The translations under genes and the position numbers were made by a program. Shown piece after piece: positions 37,631 to 48,137 of a DNA stretch of 64,000 bases. The notes beneath the pieces are model-generated. The model saw only the letters and a program-made list of their open reading frames with translations, had not been told where the DNA came from and made no database searches. Origin of the DNA: Roseibium sp. HPY-6 (GTDB lineage: Bacteria > Pseudomonadota > Alphaproteobacteria > Rhizobiales > Stappiaceae); the NCBI RefSeq assembly GCF_040530035.1, contig NZ_JBEWCD010000001.1:1-64000 (forward strand), given 5' to 3'. Each line of letters begins with the position of its first letter. Within the stretch, counting starts at the first letter, position 1.

Positions 37631-38935
37631 TCATTCATACCGAAGAGCTTCGACCGGATCGAGACGCGCTGCGCGCCAGGCTGGATAGAGCGTCGCCAGA
37701 AGCGACAGCAGCAAAGCCATCAGCAGAACCGTGATCGTCTCGCCGCTGTCGATTTCAGCCGGCAATTTGGAGAGAAAATAAAGTGTCGGATCGAAAAGTT
37801 GAGTTGAGGTCAGCCAGGAAACGAACTGACGGATACTTTCAATATTGAGACACACAATCAGGCCAAGAAAAAACCCTGCCAGTGTTCCCACAATGCCGAT
37901 ACTTGCACCAGTGATCAGGAAGATCCGCATGATGGCACCACGCGTTGCGCCCATGGTGCGTAATATGGCGATGTCCCTACCCTTGTCTTTGACCAGCATG
38001 ATCAGACCGGAAATGATATTCAAAGCCGCAACCAGGACAATCAGCGTCAGGATAATGAACATCACGTTGCGCTCGACTTCCAGCGCGGAAAAGAATGTGG
38101 CGTTGCGCTGCGTCCAGTCCGTGACAAATGTCGGCCTGTTGGCCCCCTCCTCGATCGCCTTTGTCATGACTTTGACATTGTCCGGATCGACGACATAGAT
38201 CTCGATGCCCGTCGCCCTGTCGCCCATGTTGAAATAGGCTTGGGCTTCTTCCAGCGGCATGAACAGGAACGTCGCGTCGTATTCGCTCATTCCGATCTCA
38301 AAGATCGCAGACACCGGGTAAGCCTTGACCCGGGGCGTAACCCCCATCGGCGTCACGCTGCCGCGCGGCGAGATGATCGTGATGTTATCGCCGACGGTCA
38401 GGCCCAATTGCTGGGCCATCCGCGAACCGATCACAACGCCGACGCCTGCATCGAAACCATCTATGGATCCTGGATGAATGTTCTCGGCGACCAAAGGCAT
38501 CCGGCGCAGATCGCTTTCATAAACACCGCGGACCAACGCACCAAGATTGCCCGCCGGGCCGGAAACCAGCGCCTGTCCCTCGATAAAGGGAAACGCTGCT
38601 ACAACGTCGGGCACCCCTTCGAGGCGCTCCGAAACGGCATCATAGTCGTTCAGCGGCAAGTCGATCGGCTGCACCAGCATGTGACCGTTGATGCCCAGGA
38701 TCTTGTCGAGCAGTTCGGACCGGAACCCGTTCATCACCGCCATGACGATGATCAGGGTTGCAACTCCCAGCATGATTCCGGCAAAGGAGAAGCCCGCAAT
38801 CACCGAAATAAAGGTTTCCCGCCGACGGGAGCGGAGATACCTTCCCGCGATCATCCACTCAAATGTGGAAAATGGGCGCGTAGGCGCTTCCGCTTTTTGG
38901 CTGTCGCCAATTTCCGCCGTGTCTGCTGCCGTCAT
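37631..38935 (-). CDS. lolC: Lipoprotein-releasing system permease LolC/E
   Basis: The 434-residue permease has one N-terminal helix after '[48 protein letters not shown]'. A large periplasmic domain (about 70-270) with '[10 protein letters not shown]' and '[22 protein letters not shown]'-like segments follows, then an FtsX-type three-helix C-terminus ('[33 protein letters not shown]'). Alphaproteobacteria commonly have a single LolC/E hybrid permease working as a homodimer with LolD, and no second permease is seen here. The ATG at 38935 is preferred to the TTG two codons before. Confidence 0.94.
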   Translation of the reverse strand: MTAADTAEIGDSQKAEAPTRPFSTFEWMIAGRYLRSRRRETFISVIAGFSFAGIMLGVATLIIVMAVMNGFRSELLDKILGINGHMLVQPIDLPLNDYDAVSERLEGVPDVVAAFPFIEGQALVSGPAGNLGALVRGVYESDLRRMPLVAENIHPGSIDGFDAGVGVVIGSRMAQQLGLTVGDNITIISPRGSVTPMGVTPRVKAYPVSAIFEIGMSEYDATFLFMPLEEAQAYFNMGDRATGIEIYVVDPDNVKVMTKAIEEGANRPTFVTDWTQRNATFFSALEVERNVMFIILTLIVLVAALNIISGLIMLVKDKGRDIAILRTMGATRGAIMRIFLITGASIGIVGTLAGFFLGLIVCLNIESIRQFVSWLTSTQLFDPTLYFLSKLPAEIDSGETITVLLMALLLSLLATLYPAWRAARLDPVEALRYE

Positions 38936-39014
38936 TGTCAATCCACTTCAGCAATGCCCAAGCGCCCGCACAACAAAGCGGCCGAATCCCCAACCAAAGG
39001 ATCACCGGACTGGG

Positions 39015-40343
39015 TCACTCCGTCAATGCCGCCGTCAATTTGTTGAAGGTGGCCTCCGGGGTCAGCATTTCCTTTTCCCCAGTTGACCGGTCCTTCACCT
39101 CCAGGAGACCATCCTTCAACCCTCTTGGTCCAGCGACGACCTGGAACGGAAGACCAATCAGATCCATCGTCGCAAACTTTGCACCTGCGCGCGTGTCGGT
39201 CTCGTCATAAAGGACTTCCAGCCCCGCTGCCTGAAGTTTCGAATACAGGTCTTCGGACGTGTTGTCTGTCAGTTCATCGCCTGGTTTCAGGTTGATCAGG
39301 CCAACGTGAAACGGTGTAACGGATTTCGGCCAGACGATGCCCGCTTCGTCATGATTGGCTTCGATCAAAGCGCCAAGAAGGCGCGATACGCCGACACCGT
39401 AGGAGCCCATGTGAACCGGAACTTCAGTTCCCTCTGCGGTCGCAACCTTGGCACCCATTGCATTGGAATACTTGGTCCCGAAGTAGAAGATATGTCCAAC
39501 TTCAATCCCGCGTGCCGAAACACGGTTCTCTTCGGGCAGACGTTCAAATGCCGAAGCGTCATGCATTTCATCGGTTGCCGCATAAGGCGTCGTCCAACCC
39601 GTCACAAGTTGTGTCAGGTCCGCGAAAAAATCGGTGCTTTCATCTGGAATGGGCATCTCAAGCAGCGACTTGTCGCAGAAGACCTCGCTTTCACCGGTCT
39701 CAGCCAGAATGATGAATTCGTGGCTCATGTCTCCGCCGATCGGTCCCGTATCAGCCTTCATCGGGATGGCCTTCAAGCCCATACGATCGAATGTACGCAG
39801 GTACGCGACAAACATTCTGTTGTACGCGTGACGCGCGGCCTCCTTGTCAAGATCGAAGGAATAGGCATCCTTCATCAAAAACTCGCGGCCGCGCATGACA
39901 CCGAATCGCGGGCGGACCTCATCCCTGAATTTCCATTGAATATGATAGAGATTGAGTGGCAGATCCTTGTAGGAGCGCACGTAACCGCGGAAGATATCTG
40001 TGATCATCTCTTCGTTGGTGGGCCCGAAAAGCATATCCCTTTCATGCCGGTCGGTAATGCGCAGCATTTCCTTGCCATAGGCATCATACCGCCCGCTTTC
40101 CCGCCACAGGTCCGCCGACTGTATTGTCGGCATCAGCAACTGAATGGCGCCAGCGCGTGCCTGTTCTTCCTCCACAATCCGCTCAATCTTGCGCAAAACC
40201 TTCAGGCCGAGCGGCAGCCAGGAGTAGATACCGGCGGATTGCTGCCGAATCATCCCGGCGCGAAGCATCAGACGATGCGAAACAATTTCCGCTTCCTTCG
40301 GCGTCTCTTTCAAGATGGGGAGAAAGTATTTGGACAAACGCAT
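39015..40343 (-). CDS. proS: Proline--tRNA ligase, short alphaproteobacterial type
   Basis: This class II synthetase of 442 residues begins '[46 protein letters not shown]'. The motif 2 region '[27 protein letters not shown]' and motif 3 '[16 protein letters not shown]' are present, then the anticodon-binding domain. It lacks the about 180-residue editing insertion of the E. coli enzyme, which is normal for alphaproteobacteria; mischarged Ala-tRNA-Pro must be cleared by a separate deacylase. The ATG at 40343 is used; the in-frame extension upstream is not family-like. Confidence 0.96.
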   Translation of the reverse strand: MRLSKYFLPILKETPKEAEIVSHRLMLRAGMIRQQSAGIYSWLPLGLKVLRKIERIVEEEQARAGAIQLLMPTIQSADLWRESGRYDAYGKEMLRITDRHERDMLFGPTNEEMITDIFRGYVRSYKDLPLNLYHIQWKFRDEVRPRFGVMRGREFLMKDAYSFDLDKEAARHAYNRMFVAYLRTFDRMGLKAIPMKADTGPIGGDMSHEFIILAETGESEVFCDKSLLEMPIPDESTDFFADLTQLVTGWTTPYAATDEMHDASAFERLPEENRVSARGIEVGHIFYFGTKYSNAMGAKVATAEGTEVPVHMGSYGVGVSRLLGALIEANHDEAGIVWPKSVTPFHVGLINLKPGDELTDNTSEDLYSKLQAAGLEVLYDETDTRAGAKFATMDLIGLPFQVVAGPRGLKDGLLEVKDRSTGEKEMLTPEATFNKLTAALTE

Positions 40344-40547
40344 GAATGCACTCTCGATCTGGGCATAGCTTGAATTGTGCGCAGTCAAACCGCATGCAGC
40401 GCCTAAAAACAAGCCCCTTGCAAAAACCGTCTGACGATCTGCAGAATTTGCTGTCGAAATGCGCCTAAGTTGAGGAAATGTCTTTTGTCTGCCTGCTCAA
40501 TTTCAGTAGTTCTTGGAAGCACGAATACCAGATGTGATACTGCAGAC

Positions 40548-40822
40548 TAATTAGGCAAGCAAAAAAAATAGGCTCTTTACGACAAACAGGTGACAAGGCC
40601 GAAGAGTTCGGCTAGGTTTCCGTTCCATAACAACAAGATGCCTCAGCAGAAATGCTTAGATGCTCAAGGACATCGCGGTCTGAGTCTTGGGAGGAAGGAC
40701 CCTCTGGCGCATCGTCAGATCTGCAGCCGCCCAGCTGGATTGTTTAACGATCGGTAAGGGAACAGGGTCAATTTAGACGCGGAACTTTATAAAGGCAGAG
40801 CTTTGCTCTGCCTTTTTCTTTT
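40548..40822 (+). ncRNA. Candidate small RNA
   Basis: A possible promoter, TTGGAA (40513-40518) N17 GATACT (40536-40541), is followed about 250 bases later by a strong intrinsic terminator with no convincing reading frame in between. The segment has internal stems, for example GCCGAA/TTCGGC near 40600-40615. I do not recognise a known RNA family: it lacks the tmRNA, SRP and RNase P hallmarks. The 5' end is estimated only. Confidence 0.35.
40791..40822 (+). terminator. Strong orphan intrinsic terminator
   Basis: AAAGGCAGAGC, a TTT loop and GCTCTGCCTTT form an 11-base perfect stem, followed by TTCTTTT. It points rightwards and has no called gene upstream on its strand. Confidence 0.88.
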
Positions 40823-40950
40823 GTGGCTAAGTATAAATCTCTTTCAAAATTCCGCTACGTCATTTTTTCTACAACTCAAATAAACAACACGACAGAATAA
40901 AATCGTCTCGGCAATGATTGTGCGGCACAGAAAACATGGGCTAATCAAAG

Positions 40951-40979
40951 TTGACCTAGTCAGAAAATTAGATTTAAAT
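40951..40979 (+). promoter_or_regulatory. Possible promoter of the VPLPA-CTERM gene
   Basis: TTGACC (40951-40956) and TTAAAT (40974-40979) are 17 bases apart in an AT-rich stretch, about 50 bases before the ATG. Confidence 0.42.
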
Positions 40980-41028
40980 TGCATTGAAATTTATACTAAG
41001 TGTTGTTCTTCAGGGAGTTCTCCAACCC

Positions 41029-41805
41029 ATGCTACATCGGTTCTTGAAATCTGCAGTCCTCGTGGCCACCGGTGTTCTGTTCTCCGGAACGGTCCAGGCA
41101 GCCCCAGTCAACGGAACCGGTTTGGTAACACCGGAAGTCATCTTCGGATCCGGCAACACAAACGGCTCATTCACCGGCGTAAATACGGGTGATGTCGAAT
41201 TGGGCCTGCGCGGAAAGGTTCGTTTTAACAGCAGCAGTCTGCCAGAGAACACATTCAATTACGACGGTGATCGGACCTACACGTTTTCTCCCGCTTCGAG
41301 CAATGCGCCGTCGAATTATTCGGCATTCAATTTTGAATGGTCGATCAACGTAAATGCATCCGGAAGCAGCTCATATTTCCTGGATGATCTGACCTACCTT
41401 CTGGAAATCGATCTCATCCCGACATCGGGAACGAGCTTTTTGTCATTTGACCCGGTCAACCAGCTCTATGTCGACAATGCACTCGGCGACAATTCCACTG
41501 GGAATGGCGGTGGTACCGTTGCTGCGGGGCCGATTGACTATGCGAGCGGGATTGCAACCCAAAACGTCGCTCAGAATTCCTGGAACATGGGCTTCTTCAC
41601 ACCAGACTGGATCGACCCTCAGGCGGAAGGTCTCTACACCATCAACCTGTCGGCCGCGCTGAACGGCAATATCATCGCATCAACGTCAATTGACATCCAG
41701 TACGGCGTCACGCCAGTGCCCGTCCCTGCGGCGTTGCCGCTTTTGGCCGGCGGGATCGCAGCATTGGGATTCATCGGTTGGCGTCGCCGGAAACAGCAAG
41801 TCTAA
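41029..41805 (+). CDS. Exported VPLPA-CTERM sorting-domain protein
   Basis: The 258-residue secreted protein has a signal peptide (MLHRFLKSAVLVATGVLFSG, cleaved near 'VQAAPVNG'). An Asn/Ser/Thr-rich beta-type body follows, then a C-terminal tripartite sorting signal: 'VPVPAALPLLAGG', a short hydrophobic helix and the basic tail 'GWRRRKQQV'. This is the VPLPA-CTERM variant of PEP-CTERM signals, recognised by an exosortase that removes the tail; such proteins are usually surface or biofilm-matrix components. No exosortase is in the window. I chose the ATG at 41029, which follows GGGAG at 11 bases and starts a clean signal peptide; the frame is open from a TTG at 40984. A bidirectional terminator follows. 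Confidence 0.82.
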   Translation: MLHRFLKSAVLVATGVLFSGTVQAAPVNGTGLVTPEVIFGSGNTNGSFTGVNTGDVELGLRGKVRFNSSSLPENTFNYDGDRTYTFSPASSNAPSNYSAFNFEWSINVNASGSSSYFLDDLTYLLEIDLIPTSGTSFLSFDPVNQLYVDNALGDNSTGNGGGTVAAGPIDYASGIATQNVAQNSWNMGFFTPDWIDPQAEGLYTINLSAALNGNIIASTSIDIQYGVTPVPVPAALPLLAGGIAALGFIGWRRRKQQV

Positions 41806-41833
41806 CTTCAAGGCGTTCATGGCGCGAAAAAGA

Positions 41834-41864
41834 AAAACGGCTCCTCAGGGAGCCGTTTTTTGTC
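41834..41864. terminator. Bidirectional intrinsic terminator
   Basis: AAAACGGCTCC (41834-41844) and GGAGCCGTTTT (41849-41859) form an 11-base stem with a four-base loop. T-runs or A-runs lie on both sides, so it can end both the VPLPA-CTERM transcript and the nuo-birA-rnj-mce transcript converging on it. Confidence 0.9.
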
Positions 41865-41883
41865 TGGCAAACGTAAATGCCGC

Positions 41884-42192
41884 TTATCCCGGCAGCGATT
41901 CGCTCCCGAACGACTGAGCGGAACTGCTGCTTGGCGGTTGGAAAAATGGGATATCGTCGAGCCCGAACCCCGATTGCCTTAGGGTGAGGTAAGCGGAAAA
42001 CACGATTGTCGTCACGATCGTCGTCAGAAGGATGACCTTCAGAAATTTCGGCTTGCTGGGTGCGCTCGGCTCTGTCCCCGGCACGATCTCGCCCGCCTCT
42101 TCTTGTGTGCGATGCAGTCCAAAGGGAAGCATGGCAAACAGGATGATCCACCAGAGCATGAAGAAAATGGCAATGCCAAACGCCACGGACAT
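41884..42192 (-). CDS. DUF1467 family small membrane protein
   Basis: The 102-residue protein has two membrane helices (about 3-25 and 50-72). Its N-terminus 'AFGIAIFFMLWWIILFAMLPFGLHRTQEEAGEIVPGTEPSAPSKPKFLKVILLTTI' is the DUF1467 pattern found next to mce in many alphaproteobacteria. No function is known. Only three bases separate it from the mce stop, so it is the last gene of that operon. The polar C-terminal tail (about 85-102) is Ser/Gln rich and probably disordered. Confidence 0.82.
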   Translation of the reverse strand: MSVAFGIAIFFMLWWIILFAMLPFGLHRTQEEAGEIVPGTEPSAPSKPKFLKVILLTTIVTTIVFSAYLTLRQSGFGLDDIPFFQPPSSSSAQSFGSESLPG

Positions 42193-42195
42193 CGA

Positions 42196-42600
42196 TCAGG
42201 CCTCTTCAAGTTCCGTGAGCGTCCCCAGAAAGTCCTTCGGGTGAAGAAACAGGACCGGCTTTCCGTGCGCACCGATCTTCGGCTCTCCGTTGCCCAGCAC
42301 CCTCGCACCATCGGCAACCAGCTTGTCTCGCGCTGCAATGATGTCGTCGACCTCGTAGCAAACGTGATGAATGCCGCCTGACGGATTCTTTTCCAGGAAC
42401 TTGGCAATCGGCGAATCTTCTCCGAGCGGCTCAAGCAATTCAATCTTGGTGTTTGGGAGGTTGATGAATACGGTACTCACACCGTGATCGGGCTGCTCTT
42501 CCTTGGCCGACACCTCGGCGCCGAGCGTGTCCCTGTAGACCGCTGTGGCAGCCGCGATATCCGACACCGCAATGGCAACGTGATTCAACCGTCCGATCAT
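42196..42600 (-). CDS. mce: Methylmalonyl-CoA epimerase
   Basis: This vicinal-oxygen-chelate enzyme (134 residues) interconverts the (R) and (S) forms of methylmalonyl-CoA in propionyl-CoA use. It has two beta-alpha-beta-beta-beta units, with metal ligands His7 ('RLNHVAIAV'), Glu ('KIELLEPLG'), His ('GGIHHVCYEVDD') and a C-terminal Glu. No mutase gene is in the window. It lies 44 bases after rnj and three before the DUF1467 gene. Confidence 0.93.
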   Translation of the reverse strand: MIGRLNHVAIAVSDIAAATAVYRDTLGAEVSAKEEQPDHGVSTVFINLPNTKIELLEPLGEDSPIAKFLEKNPSGGIHHVCYEVDDIIAARDKLVADGARVLGNGEPKIGAHGKPVLFLHPKDFLGTLTELEEA

Positions 42601-42644
42601 TTCAATACCTCCACATGGCTGGCCTCACAGGCCGCCCGCATGAA

Positions 42645-44324
42645 CTATAGTTGCGTCACCATCACCTTGCAGAGCGTCTTTTTGCCCCATACGTCCAGAA
42701 CCTCTGCACGTGCGGCACGCCGCGCTGCTTCGGCAACCAGGTCCTTGTCCCTGCGCCGCGACTTCGGAATGCTTCGAACCGCCCCGGTCACCGCTTTGAT
42801 GACGATGTCCTCCATCGGTTCACCGTCATCGTCCGTATCGGGCAGGCCAAGTAGAGTGACGTCGGGATCATTCAGCAGTTCTCCTGCGCGGTTTATGACC
42901 AGCATAACCACGGCAGCACCCGCAAAGGACAATTTGCGCCGCTCTTTCACACCGGTAACCTCCGGATCGTCGAGAATGTCACCGTCCTTGACGAGAATTC
43001 CGGACGGCGCTTCATCTATGATGGCGGCTCTGCCGGCATTCAGGCAGATGATGTCTCCATTCTTGCCGCGCACGACCTCAGGAACACCCTGCTCCTTTGC
43101 GAACGCCGCGTGAGCTGCAAGATGCATCGGTTCGCCGTGAACGGGAAGTACGACGTTCGGCTTAACCAGCGCGTATAGCTGCTGAAGTTCACCACGCCGC
43201 GGATGCCCGGACACATGCACGAGCGCGTCCTTGTCGGTCACGGTCTCAATATCCTGGTCCGCCAGGTTGTTGAGGACGTCACCAACCGCCTTTTCGTTGC
43301 CCGGGATTGTGCGTGATGAGAAGATCACCATGTCGCCTTTGGACAAGGCAACATTCCTGTGATCGCCCGCTGCGATTCGGGCCAGAGCCGCCCGGCTCTC
43401 ACCCTGCGACCCCGTGCAAAGCAGCACCGCCTTCTCGCGCGGCAGATACCCAAACGCATCCTCGTCATGAAAGTGCGGTAGCCCGTCCATGTAGCCAAGC
43501 TCGCTCGCGACCTCGATAACACGGCGCATGGAGCGCCCGACAACCACGACATCACGCTCATTGGCGGCAGCTGCCGTCGCAATTGCCTTCAGTCTAGCGA
43601 CATTTGACGCAAAGGTTGTCACCGCAACCCTGTGCTTGGCATTGGCAATTACCTTCTTCAGTTCTTCGGCAACGTCCGCTTCGCTGGGACTGACTCCGTC
43701 GCGCACTGCATTGGTGCTGTCGCAGACAAGCGCCATCACGCCCTCGCGTCCGAGCTCGCCGAACCGCTTCATGTCTATGGGAAGACCCACGCCCGGTGTC
43801 GGGTCGATTTTCCAGTCCCCCGTATGAAGCACGAGACCGGCCGGTGTACGAATCGCGAGTGCACAGGGTTCGGGAATCGAGTGCGCCATTGCGATAAACT
43901 CAACTTCGAACGGACCGATCGTGTGGCGTTCGCCCTGTTTGACCACCGTCACCGGCACCTCTTCGGCGCCGGGCTCGCTCTCAGCTTTGGCTGCCAGCAG
44001 ACCTGCGGTAAACGCCGTTGCGTAAACGGGCACCTTCAGATAAGGCCAAAGGTGCAGAATTCCGCCATAGTGGTCTTCGTGTGCATGGGTAATCACCATG
44101 CCGGCAATGTTTTTGACCTCGTCTTCGAGGAACTTGATATCCGGGACAATGAGATCAATGCCGGGTAATTCGGGTCCGGCAAAGCTCACCCCGCAATCGA
44201 CGATCAGCCATATTCTTTCCTCTTCCGGGCCAAAGCCGTAGAGGCCGAGATTCATTCCTATTTCCCCAACGCCACCCAGTGGCAGAAAAACGATTTCGTT
44301 CTTGTTCTTTCTGGCCGAAGCCAT
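42645..44324 (-). CDS. rnj: Ribonuclease J
   Basis: This metallo-beta-lactamase/beta-CASP RNase of about 559 residues does 5'-3' exonucleolytic and endonucleolytic decay and maturation of RNA. The zinc motif 'VITHAHEDHYGGI' is followed by 'HTGDWKIDPTP', the beta-CASP segment 'VTTFASNVARLKAIATAA', 'SGHPRRGELQQLYALVKPNVVLPVHGEPMHL' and a C-terminal domain. Alphaproteobacteria of this group carry both RNase E and RNase J. The ATG at 44324 is preceded by AAGGAGCGATCC. It lies 41 bases after birA, in the tail of the nuo transcription unit. Confidence 0.95.
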   Translation of the reverse strand: MASARKNKNEIVFLPLGGVGEIGMNLGLYGFGPEEERIWLIVDCGVSFAGPELPGIDLIVPDIKFLEDEVKNIAGMVITHAHEDHYGGILHLWPYLKVPVYATAFTAGLLAAKAESEPGAEEVPVTVVKQGERHTIGPFEVEFIAMAHSIPEPCALAIRTPAGLVLHTGDWKIDPTPGVGLPIDMKRFGELGREGVMALVCDSTNAVRDGVSPSEADVAEELKKVIANAKHRVAVTTFASNVARLKAIATAAAANERDVVVVGRSMRRVIEVASELGYMDGLPHFHDEDAFGYLPREKAVLLCTGSQGESRAALARIAAGDHRNVALSKGDMVIFSSRTIPGNEKAVGDVLNNLADQDIETVTDKDALVHVSGHPRRGELQQLYALVKPNVVLPVHGEPMHLAAHAAFAKEQGVPEVVRGKNGDIICLNAGRAAIIDEAPSGILVKDGDILDDPEVTGVKERRKLSFAGAAVVMLVINRAGELLNDPDVTLLGLPDTDDDGEPMEDIVIKAVTGAVRSIPKSRRRDKDLVAEAARRAARAEVLDVWGKKTLCKVMVTQL

Positions 44325-44365
44325 GGATCGCTCCTTCAAACCTTTCGGCAGGCTGGTTCCGGCGC

Positions 44366-45139
44366 TTAGTCGCCGGACAAAAACACATCGCCTGCGTATA
44401 TGGTGCGCTGCCGGCCATCATCCTGTTTCAGGACAAGATGACCATGCGCATCCAAGTCGGCAAAAATGCCGGTAATGTCTTCTCTGGCCGTTTTGACGGA
44501 TATCTCTTTGCCCAGGTGCGTCGCCCGTTTGAGCCAGTGCCTTCGCACGTCTTCAAACCCGCCCGGTTTCTGCCAGTTCCGGTAGTGAACCGAAAAGGCA
44601 GAAGCAAGTGCTTCGAACAAGGTTTCGACAGGAACCTGATAACCCAGGCTCCTGAGATCGGTCGCCTTGTACAGCGAAAGCGGCGGGTGAGAGATACAAT
44701 TGACCCCGAAACCGATAACGACAGCCTGTCTGTCATCGGAAAGAACTTCCGCCTCAAGCAGAATGCCTGAGAGCTTTGCCCCGTTCACCAAAAGATCGTT
44801 TGGCCATTTCAGCCCCACCAGATGGAGTGTTCCGGCCGCTTTGTCAACTGCGTCAGCAAGCGCAACGGCCGCAACAAGCGGCAGTTCTCCGATCCGGTCT
44901 ACCGGTTCAGGATTGATCAGGAGCAAACTGGTGAAGAGGTTTCCAGCCGGTGACGACCAATCCCGGCCCCGGCGTCCCCTGCCCTCTGTCTGTTCGTCAG
45001 CCCGTACCCAAAGCGACCCGTTGTGCCCCTGGCGGGCTCTCTCGAAGCACACGGCGTTTGTCGAGCCGACGCTTTCGTGTTCTTCATAGAGAAAATCCGG
45101 CGCACCAGGCGCCGGACATTCAGATGCTTGACGTGTCAT
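44366..45139 (-). CDS. birA: Biotin--[acetyl-CoA-carboxylase] ligase
   Basis: The 257-residue enzyme attaches biotin to the carboxyl carrier protein. It has the catalytic motif 'GRGRRGRDWSSPAGNLFTSLLL', 'LKWPNDLLVNGAKLSGILLE' and the C-terminal cap domain. There is no N-terminal DNA-binding domain, so unlike E. coli BirA it should not act as a repressor; BioR-type regulation is usual in this group. It starts eight bases after the nuoN stop, the common alphaproteobacterial nuoN-birA-rnj order. Confidence 0.95.
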   Translation of the reverse strand: MTRQASECPAPGAPDFLYEEHESVGSTNAVCFERARQGHNGSLWVRADEQTEGRGRRGRDWSSPAGNLFTSLLLINPEPVDRIGELPLVAAVALADAVDKAAGTLHLVGLKWPNDLLVNGAKLSGILLEAEVLSDDRQAVVIGFGVNCISHPPLSLYKATDLRSLGYQVPVETLFEALASAFSVHYRNWQKPGGFEDVRRHWLKRATHLGKEISVKTAREDITGIFADLDAHGHLVLKQDDGRQRTIYAGDVFLSGD

Positions 45140-45147
45140 GGCCGTTG

Positions 45148-46587
45148 TCAGAAGAGAGATTGCGCCGCAGCGCTGGCAGCGTTCACAACCTGTCCGGGAG
45201 CAAGCCAGAACAGAACCACGAAGATGCTCGAGAGCCCGAGAACAACCTTCAATTCCATCGGCATGGCCTCGAACCCTTCAACCGGTTCGTCGAAGAACAT
45301 GACCTTGACGATCCGAAGGTAGTAATAGGCACCGACGACCGACATCAGAACGCCGATGATCGCAAGCGGGTAAAGACCCGCCTCGACGGCTGCGACGAAG
45401 ACATACCACTTGCCGAAAAAACCGACGAGCGGCGGAATTCCGGCGAGGGAAAACATCAGCAAACCAAGCAGAATAGCCATTGGCAGGTTGGTCTGTGACA
45501 GACCCGACAAATCGTCTATTTCCTCAACCATCCCGTCTTTGCGGCGCATCGACAAGATGCAGGCAAATACACCAAGCGTCATGCCGAGATAGGCGATCAT
45601 GTAGAAGATCACGCCTTCGACGCCTGTCTGTGTTCCGGCAGCCAGCCCGACCAGCGCGTATCCCATATGACCGATCGAGGAATAAGCCATCAGCCGTTTC
45701 AGGTTCCGCTGACCGATGGCGGCGAATGCGCCAAGTGCCATCGAGGCGATGGAGACAAAAACCACGATCTGCTGCCAGTCGCTGGTGACAGGCTGGAACG
45801 CTTCGATGACGATCCTGACCAGCATCCCCATCGCGGCGACCTTCGGAGCAGCCGCAAGAAACGCCGTCACCGGTGTCGGGGCACCTTCATAAACGTCGGG
45901 TGTCCACATATGGAACGGAACCGCCGAAATCTTGAAGGCAAGTCCGGCCAGAATGAAGGTCAGACCGATCACCAGACCGATATTGGCGCCGTCATGCGAC
46001 AGGACACTTGCGATGCCCTCGAAAGAGACCTGGCCGGTGAAACCATAGACGAGCGACATGCCGTAGAGCAGCATGCCGGACGAGAGTGCGCCCAGGACGA
46101 AATATTTAAGCCCGGCTTCGGTTGAGCGGACACTATCCCTGTTGATGGCCGCGACCACATAGAGCGACAGACTTTGCAGCTCCAGTCCCATATAGAGCGC
46201 GATCATATCGTTTGCCGAAAGCATCAGCATCATGCCGAGTGTCGCCAGCACGATCAGGATCGGATATTCGAAATGGTCGAACGACTGGCTCTTCGCGTAG
46301 GCCCAGGACATCGCTATCGCAAAGAACGATCCGGCGAGCACCAGAAGCTTGAGCAGGTAGGCGAATTCATCCAGAACGAACGACCCGCCAAACGTTTCGC
46401 CGAAGCTCGGAACCAGCATGAGCACGAGGAAGGCGGCGCCGAGCAATCCCATGGCAAAACCAAAAACCGCGTAGCTCACGCCCTTGCCGCCAAATGCGCC
46501 GATCATCAACAGCACCATGGCTCCGACAGCCAGGATGATCTCCGGTAGTACCGGCATGAGATCTGGCAATTGGGTCACATCTGACAT
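45148..46587 (-). CDS. nuoN: NADH-quinone oxidoreductase subunit N
   Basis: This antiporter-like proton-pumping subunit of complex I (479 residues, about 14 helices) belongs to the Mrp/NuoLMN family. Visible core: '[48 protein letters not shown]' with the helix-5 Glu, and '[33 protein letters not shown]' with the key Lys and Glu of the channel. It is the last nuo gene, 23 bases after nuoM, and is followed closely by birA. Confidence 0.97.
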   Translation of the reverse strand: MSDVTQLPDLMPVLPEIILAVGAMVLLMIGAFGGKGVSYAVFGFAMGLLGAAFLVLMLVPSFGETFGGSFVLDEFAYLLKLLVLAGSFFAIAMSWAYAKSQSFDHFEYPILIVLATLGMMLMLSANDMIALYMGLELQSLSLYVVAAINRDSVRSTEAGLKYFVLGALSSGMLLYGMSLVYGFTGQVSFEGIASVLSHDGANIGLVIGLTFILAGLAFKISAVPFHMWTPDVYEGAPTPVTAFLAAAPKVAAMGMLVRIVIEAFQPVTSDWQQIVVFVSIASMALGAFAAIGQRNLKRLMAYSSIGHMGYALVGLAAGTQTGVEGVIFYMIAYLGMTLGVFACILSMRRKDGMVEEIDDLSGLSQTNLPMAILLGLLMFSLAGIPPLVGFFGKWYVFVAAVEAGLYPLAIIGVLMSVVGAYYYLRIVKVMFFDEPVEGFEAMPMELKVVLGLSSIFVVLFWLAPGQVVNAASAAAQSLF

Positions 46588-46610
46588 AACTCTGTCTCGC
46601 CCCCGAACCC

Positions 46611-48137
46611 TTAGTGCGACGCTGCAGCTGCTGCCGCATGCTGGGTTACCCCGGCGGCCTCAAGCGCTGCAGTGTATTGATTGATGAGATTGTCCACCGA
46701 CCCCTGGGTCACGTCGAGGATCGCCATCGGATAGAACCCGAAGAAGATCGTCAGGACGATCATCGGGAACAGGATAACTTTTTCCCGAAGATTGAGATCC
46801 AGCATCGATTTCAGGCTTTCCTTTTCCAGGGCGCCAAACACGACCCGGCGGTAGAGATAAAGCGCATAGGCCGCCGACAGGATCACGCCGGAGGTGGCAA
46901 AGAACGCGACCCAGGTGTTGACCTGGAACGCTCCCATGAGCGTCAGAATTTCGCCAACGAAACCAGACGTGCCCGGTAGCCCGACATTGGCCATGGTAAA
47001 GATCAGGAAGGCGACGGCGTATTTCGGCATCCTGCTCACAAGCCCGCCATAGGCAGATATTTCGCGCGTGTGCATCCGGTCATAGATGACCCCGACACAC
47101 AGGAAGAGCGCACCCGACACGATGCCGTGCGACAGCATCTGGAAGATGCCGCCCTGAACACCCTGTTCGGTCATCGTGAAGATACCCATCGTCACGTAGC
47201 CCATGTGGGCGACGGATGAATACGCGATCAGCTTCTTGATATCCTCCTGGGCGAGCGCCACAAGCGAGGTGTAGATGATCGCTACAACCGAAAGCGTGAA
47301 GATGAACGGCGCAAACATGTCCGAGGCGATCGGGAACATGGGCAGAGAGAACCGCAGGAAGCCGTAACCGCCGAGCTTCAACAGAATACCTGCCAGGATC
47401 ACGGACCCCGCCGTCGGAGCTTCAACGTGTGCATCCGGCAGCCAGGTATGCACCGGCCACATCGGCATTTTCACTGCGAAGGACGCAAAGAATGCCAGCC
47501 ATAGCCAGGTCTGCATGCCCGACGGGAACGAATGCGCCAGCAGCGTCTCGATATCGGTCGTCCCGGCGTCCCAGTACATAGTCATGATCGCGATCAGCAT
47601 CAGGACCGAACCGAGCAACGTGTAGAGGAAGAACTTGTACGACGCATACACACGACGCTTGCCGCCCCAGACGCCGATGATCAGGAACATCGGGATCAGG
47701 CCGGCTTCGAAGAAGATGTAGAACACGAACAGATCGAGCGCGCAGAACACGCCGATCATCAGCGTTTCCAGCACCAGGAACGCGATCATGTATTCCTTCA
47801 CGCGGTTCTGAATGCTTTCCCATGACGCGAGAATGCAGAACGGCATCAGGAATGTGGTCAGGATTACGAATAGGATCGAGATCCCGTCGACACCCATCTT
47901 GTAGCTGATGTCGCCACCGAGCCAGTCCCGGTTCTCAACAAACTGGAAGCCTGGATTTGAATAGTCGAAATTGCCCCAGATGAACAAGGACAACAGGAAC
48001 GTCACCCCGGTGGTCACAAGTGCGACCATCCGGATATTGCGCTTGCTGCCTTCGTCTTCTCCTGGAACCAGAAGAATGAAGAGGACACCGAGCAACGGCA
48101 GAAATGTCGTGAGTGACAGAATTGGCCAGTCAATCAT
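46611..48137 (-). CDS. nuoM: NADH-quinone oxidoreductase subunit M
   Basis: This second antiporter-like subunit (508 residues) shows '[44 protein letters not shown]' and '[44 protein letters not shown]', holding the conserved Glu and Lys residues of proton transfer. Its ATG shares one base with the nuoL stop (TAATG), a sign of translational coupling. The C-terminus ends in Ala/His-rich '[11 protein letters not shown]'. Confidence 0.97.
   Translation of the reverse strand: MIDWPILSLTTFLPLLGVLFILLVPGEDEGSKRNIRMVALVTTGVTFLLSLFIWGNFDYSNPGFQFVENRDWLGGDISYKMGVDGISILFVILTTFLMPFCILASWESIQNRVKEYMIAFLVLETLMIGVFCALDLFVFYIFFEAGLIPMFLIIGVWGGKRRVYASYKFFLYTLLGSVLMLIAIMTMYWDAGTTDIETLLAHSFPSGMQTWLWLAFFASFAVKMPMWPVHTWLPDAHVEAPTAGSVILAGILLKLGGYGFLRFSLPMFPIASDMFAPFIFTLSVVAIIYTSLVALAQEDIKKLIAYSSVAHMGYVTMGIFTMTEQGVQGGIFQMLSHGIVSGALFLCVGVIYDRMHTREISAYGGLVSRMPKYAVAFLIFTMANVGLPGTSGFVGEILTLMGAFQVNTWVAFFATSGVILSAAYALYLYRRVVFGALEKESLKSMLDLNLREKVILFPMIVLTIFFGFYPMAILDVTQGSVDNLINQYTAALEAAGVTQHAAAAAASH

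Larger units (their letters stand above)
40344..41028. other. Non-coding region between proS and the VPLPA-CTERM gene
   Basis: In this 685-base gap proS reads left and the next gene right. It holds a promoter-like pair (40513-40541) and a strong terminator (40791-40822) enclosing a unit without a convincing gene, then an AT-rich promoter stretch (40823-41000) for the surface protein. A 39-codon open frame at 40638-40757 has no ribosome site and is not called. Confidence 0.55.

Noticed and set aside
40638..40757. 39-codon plus-strand frame (MPQQKCLDAQGHRGL...) inside the candidate small RNA
   Set aside because: There is no Shine-Dalgarno and no hydrophobic or domain pattern; the unit is better treated as a possible RNA, though translation is not excluded.
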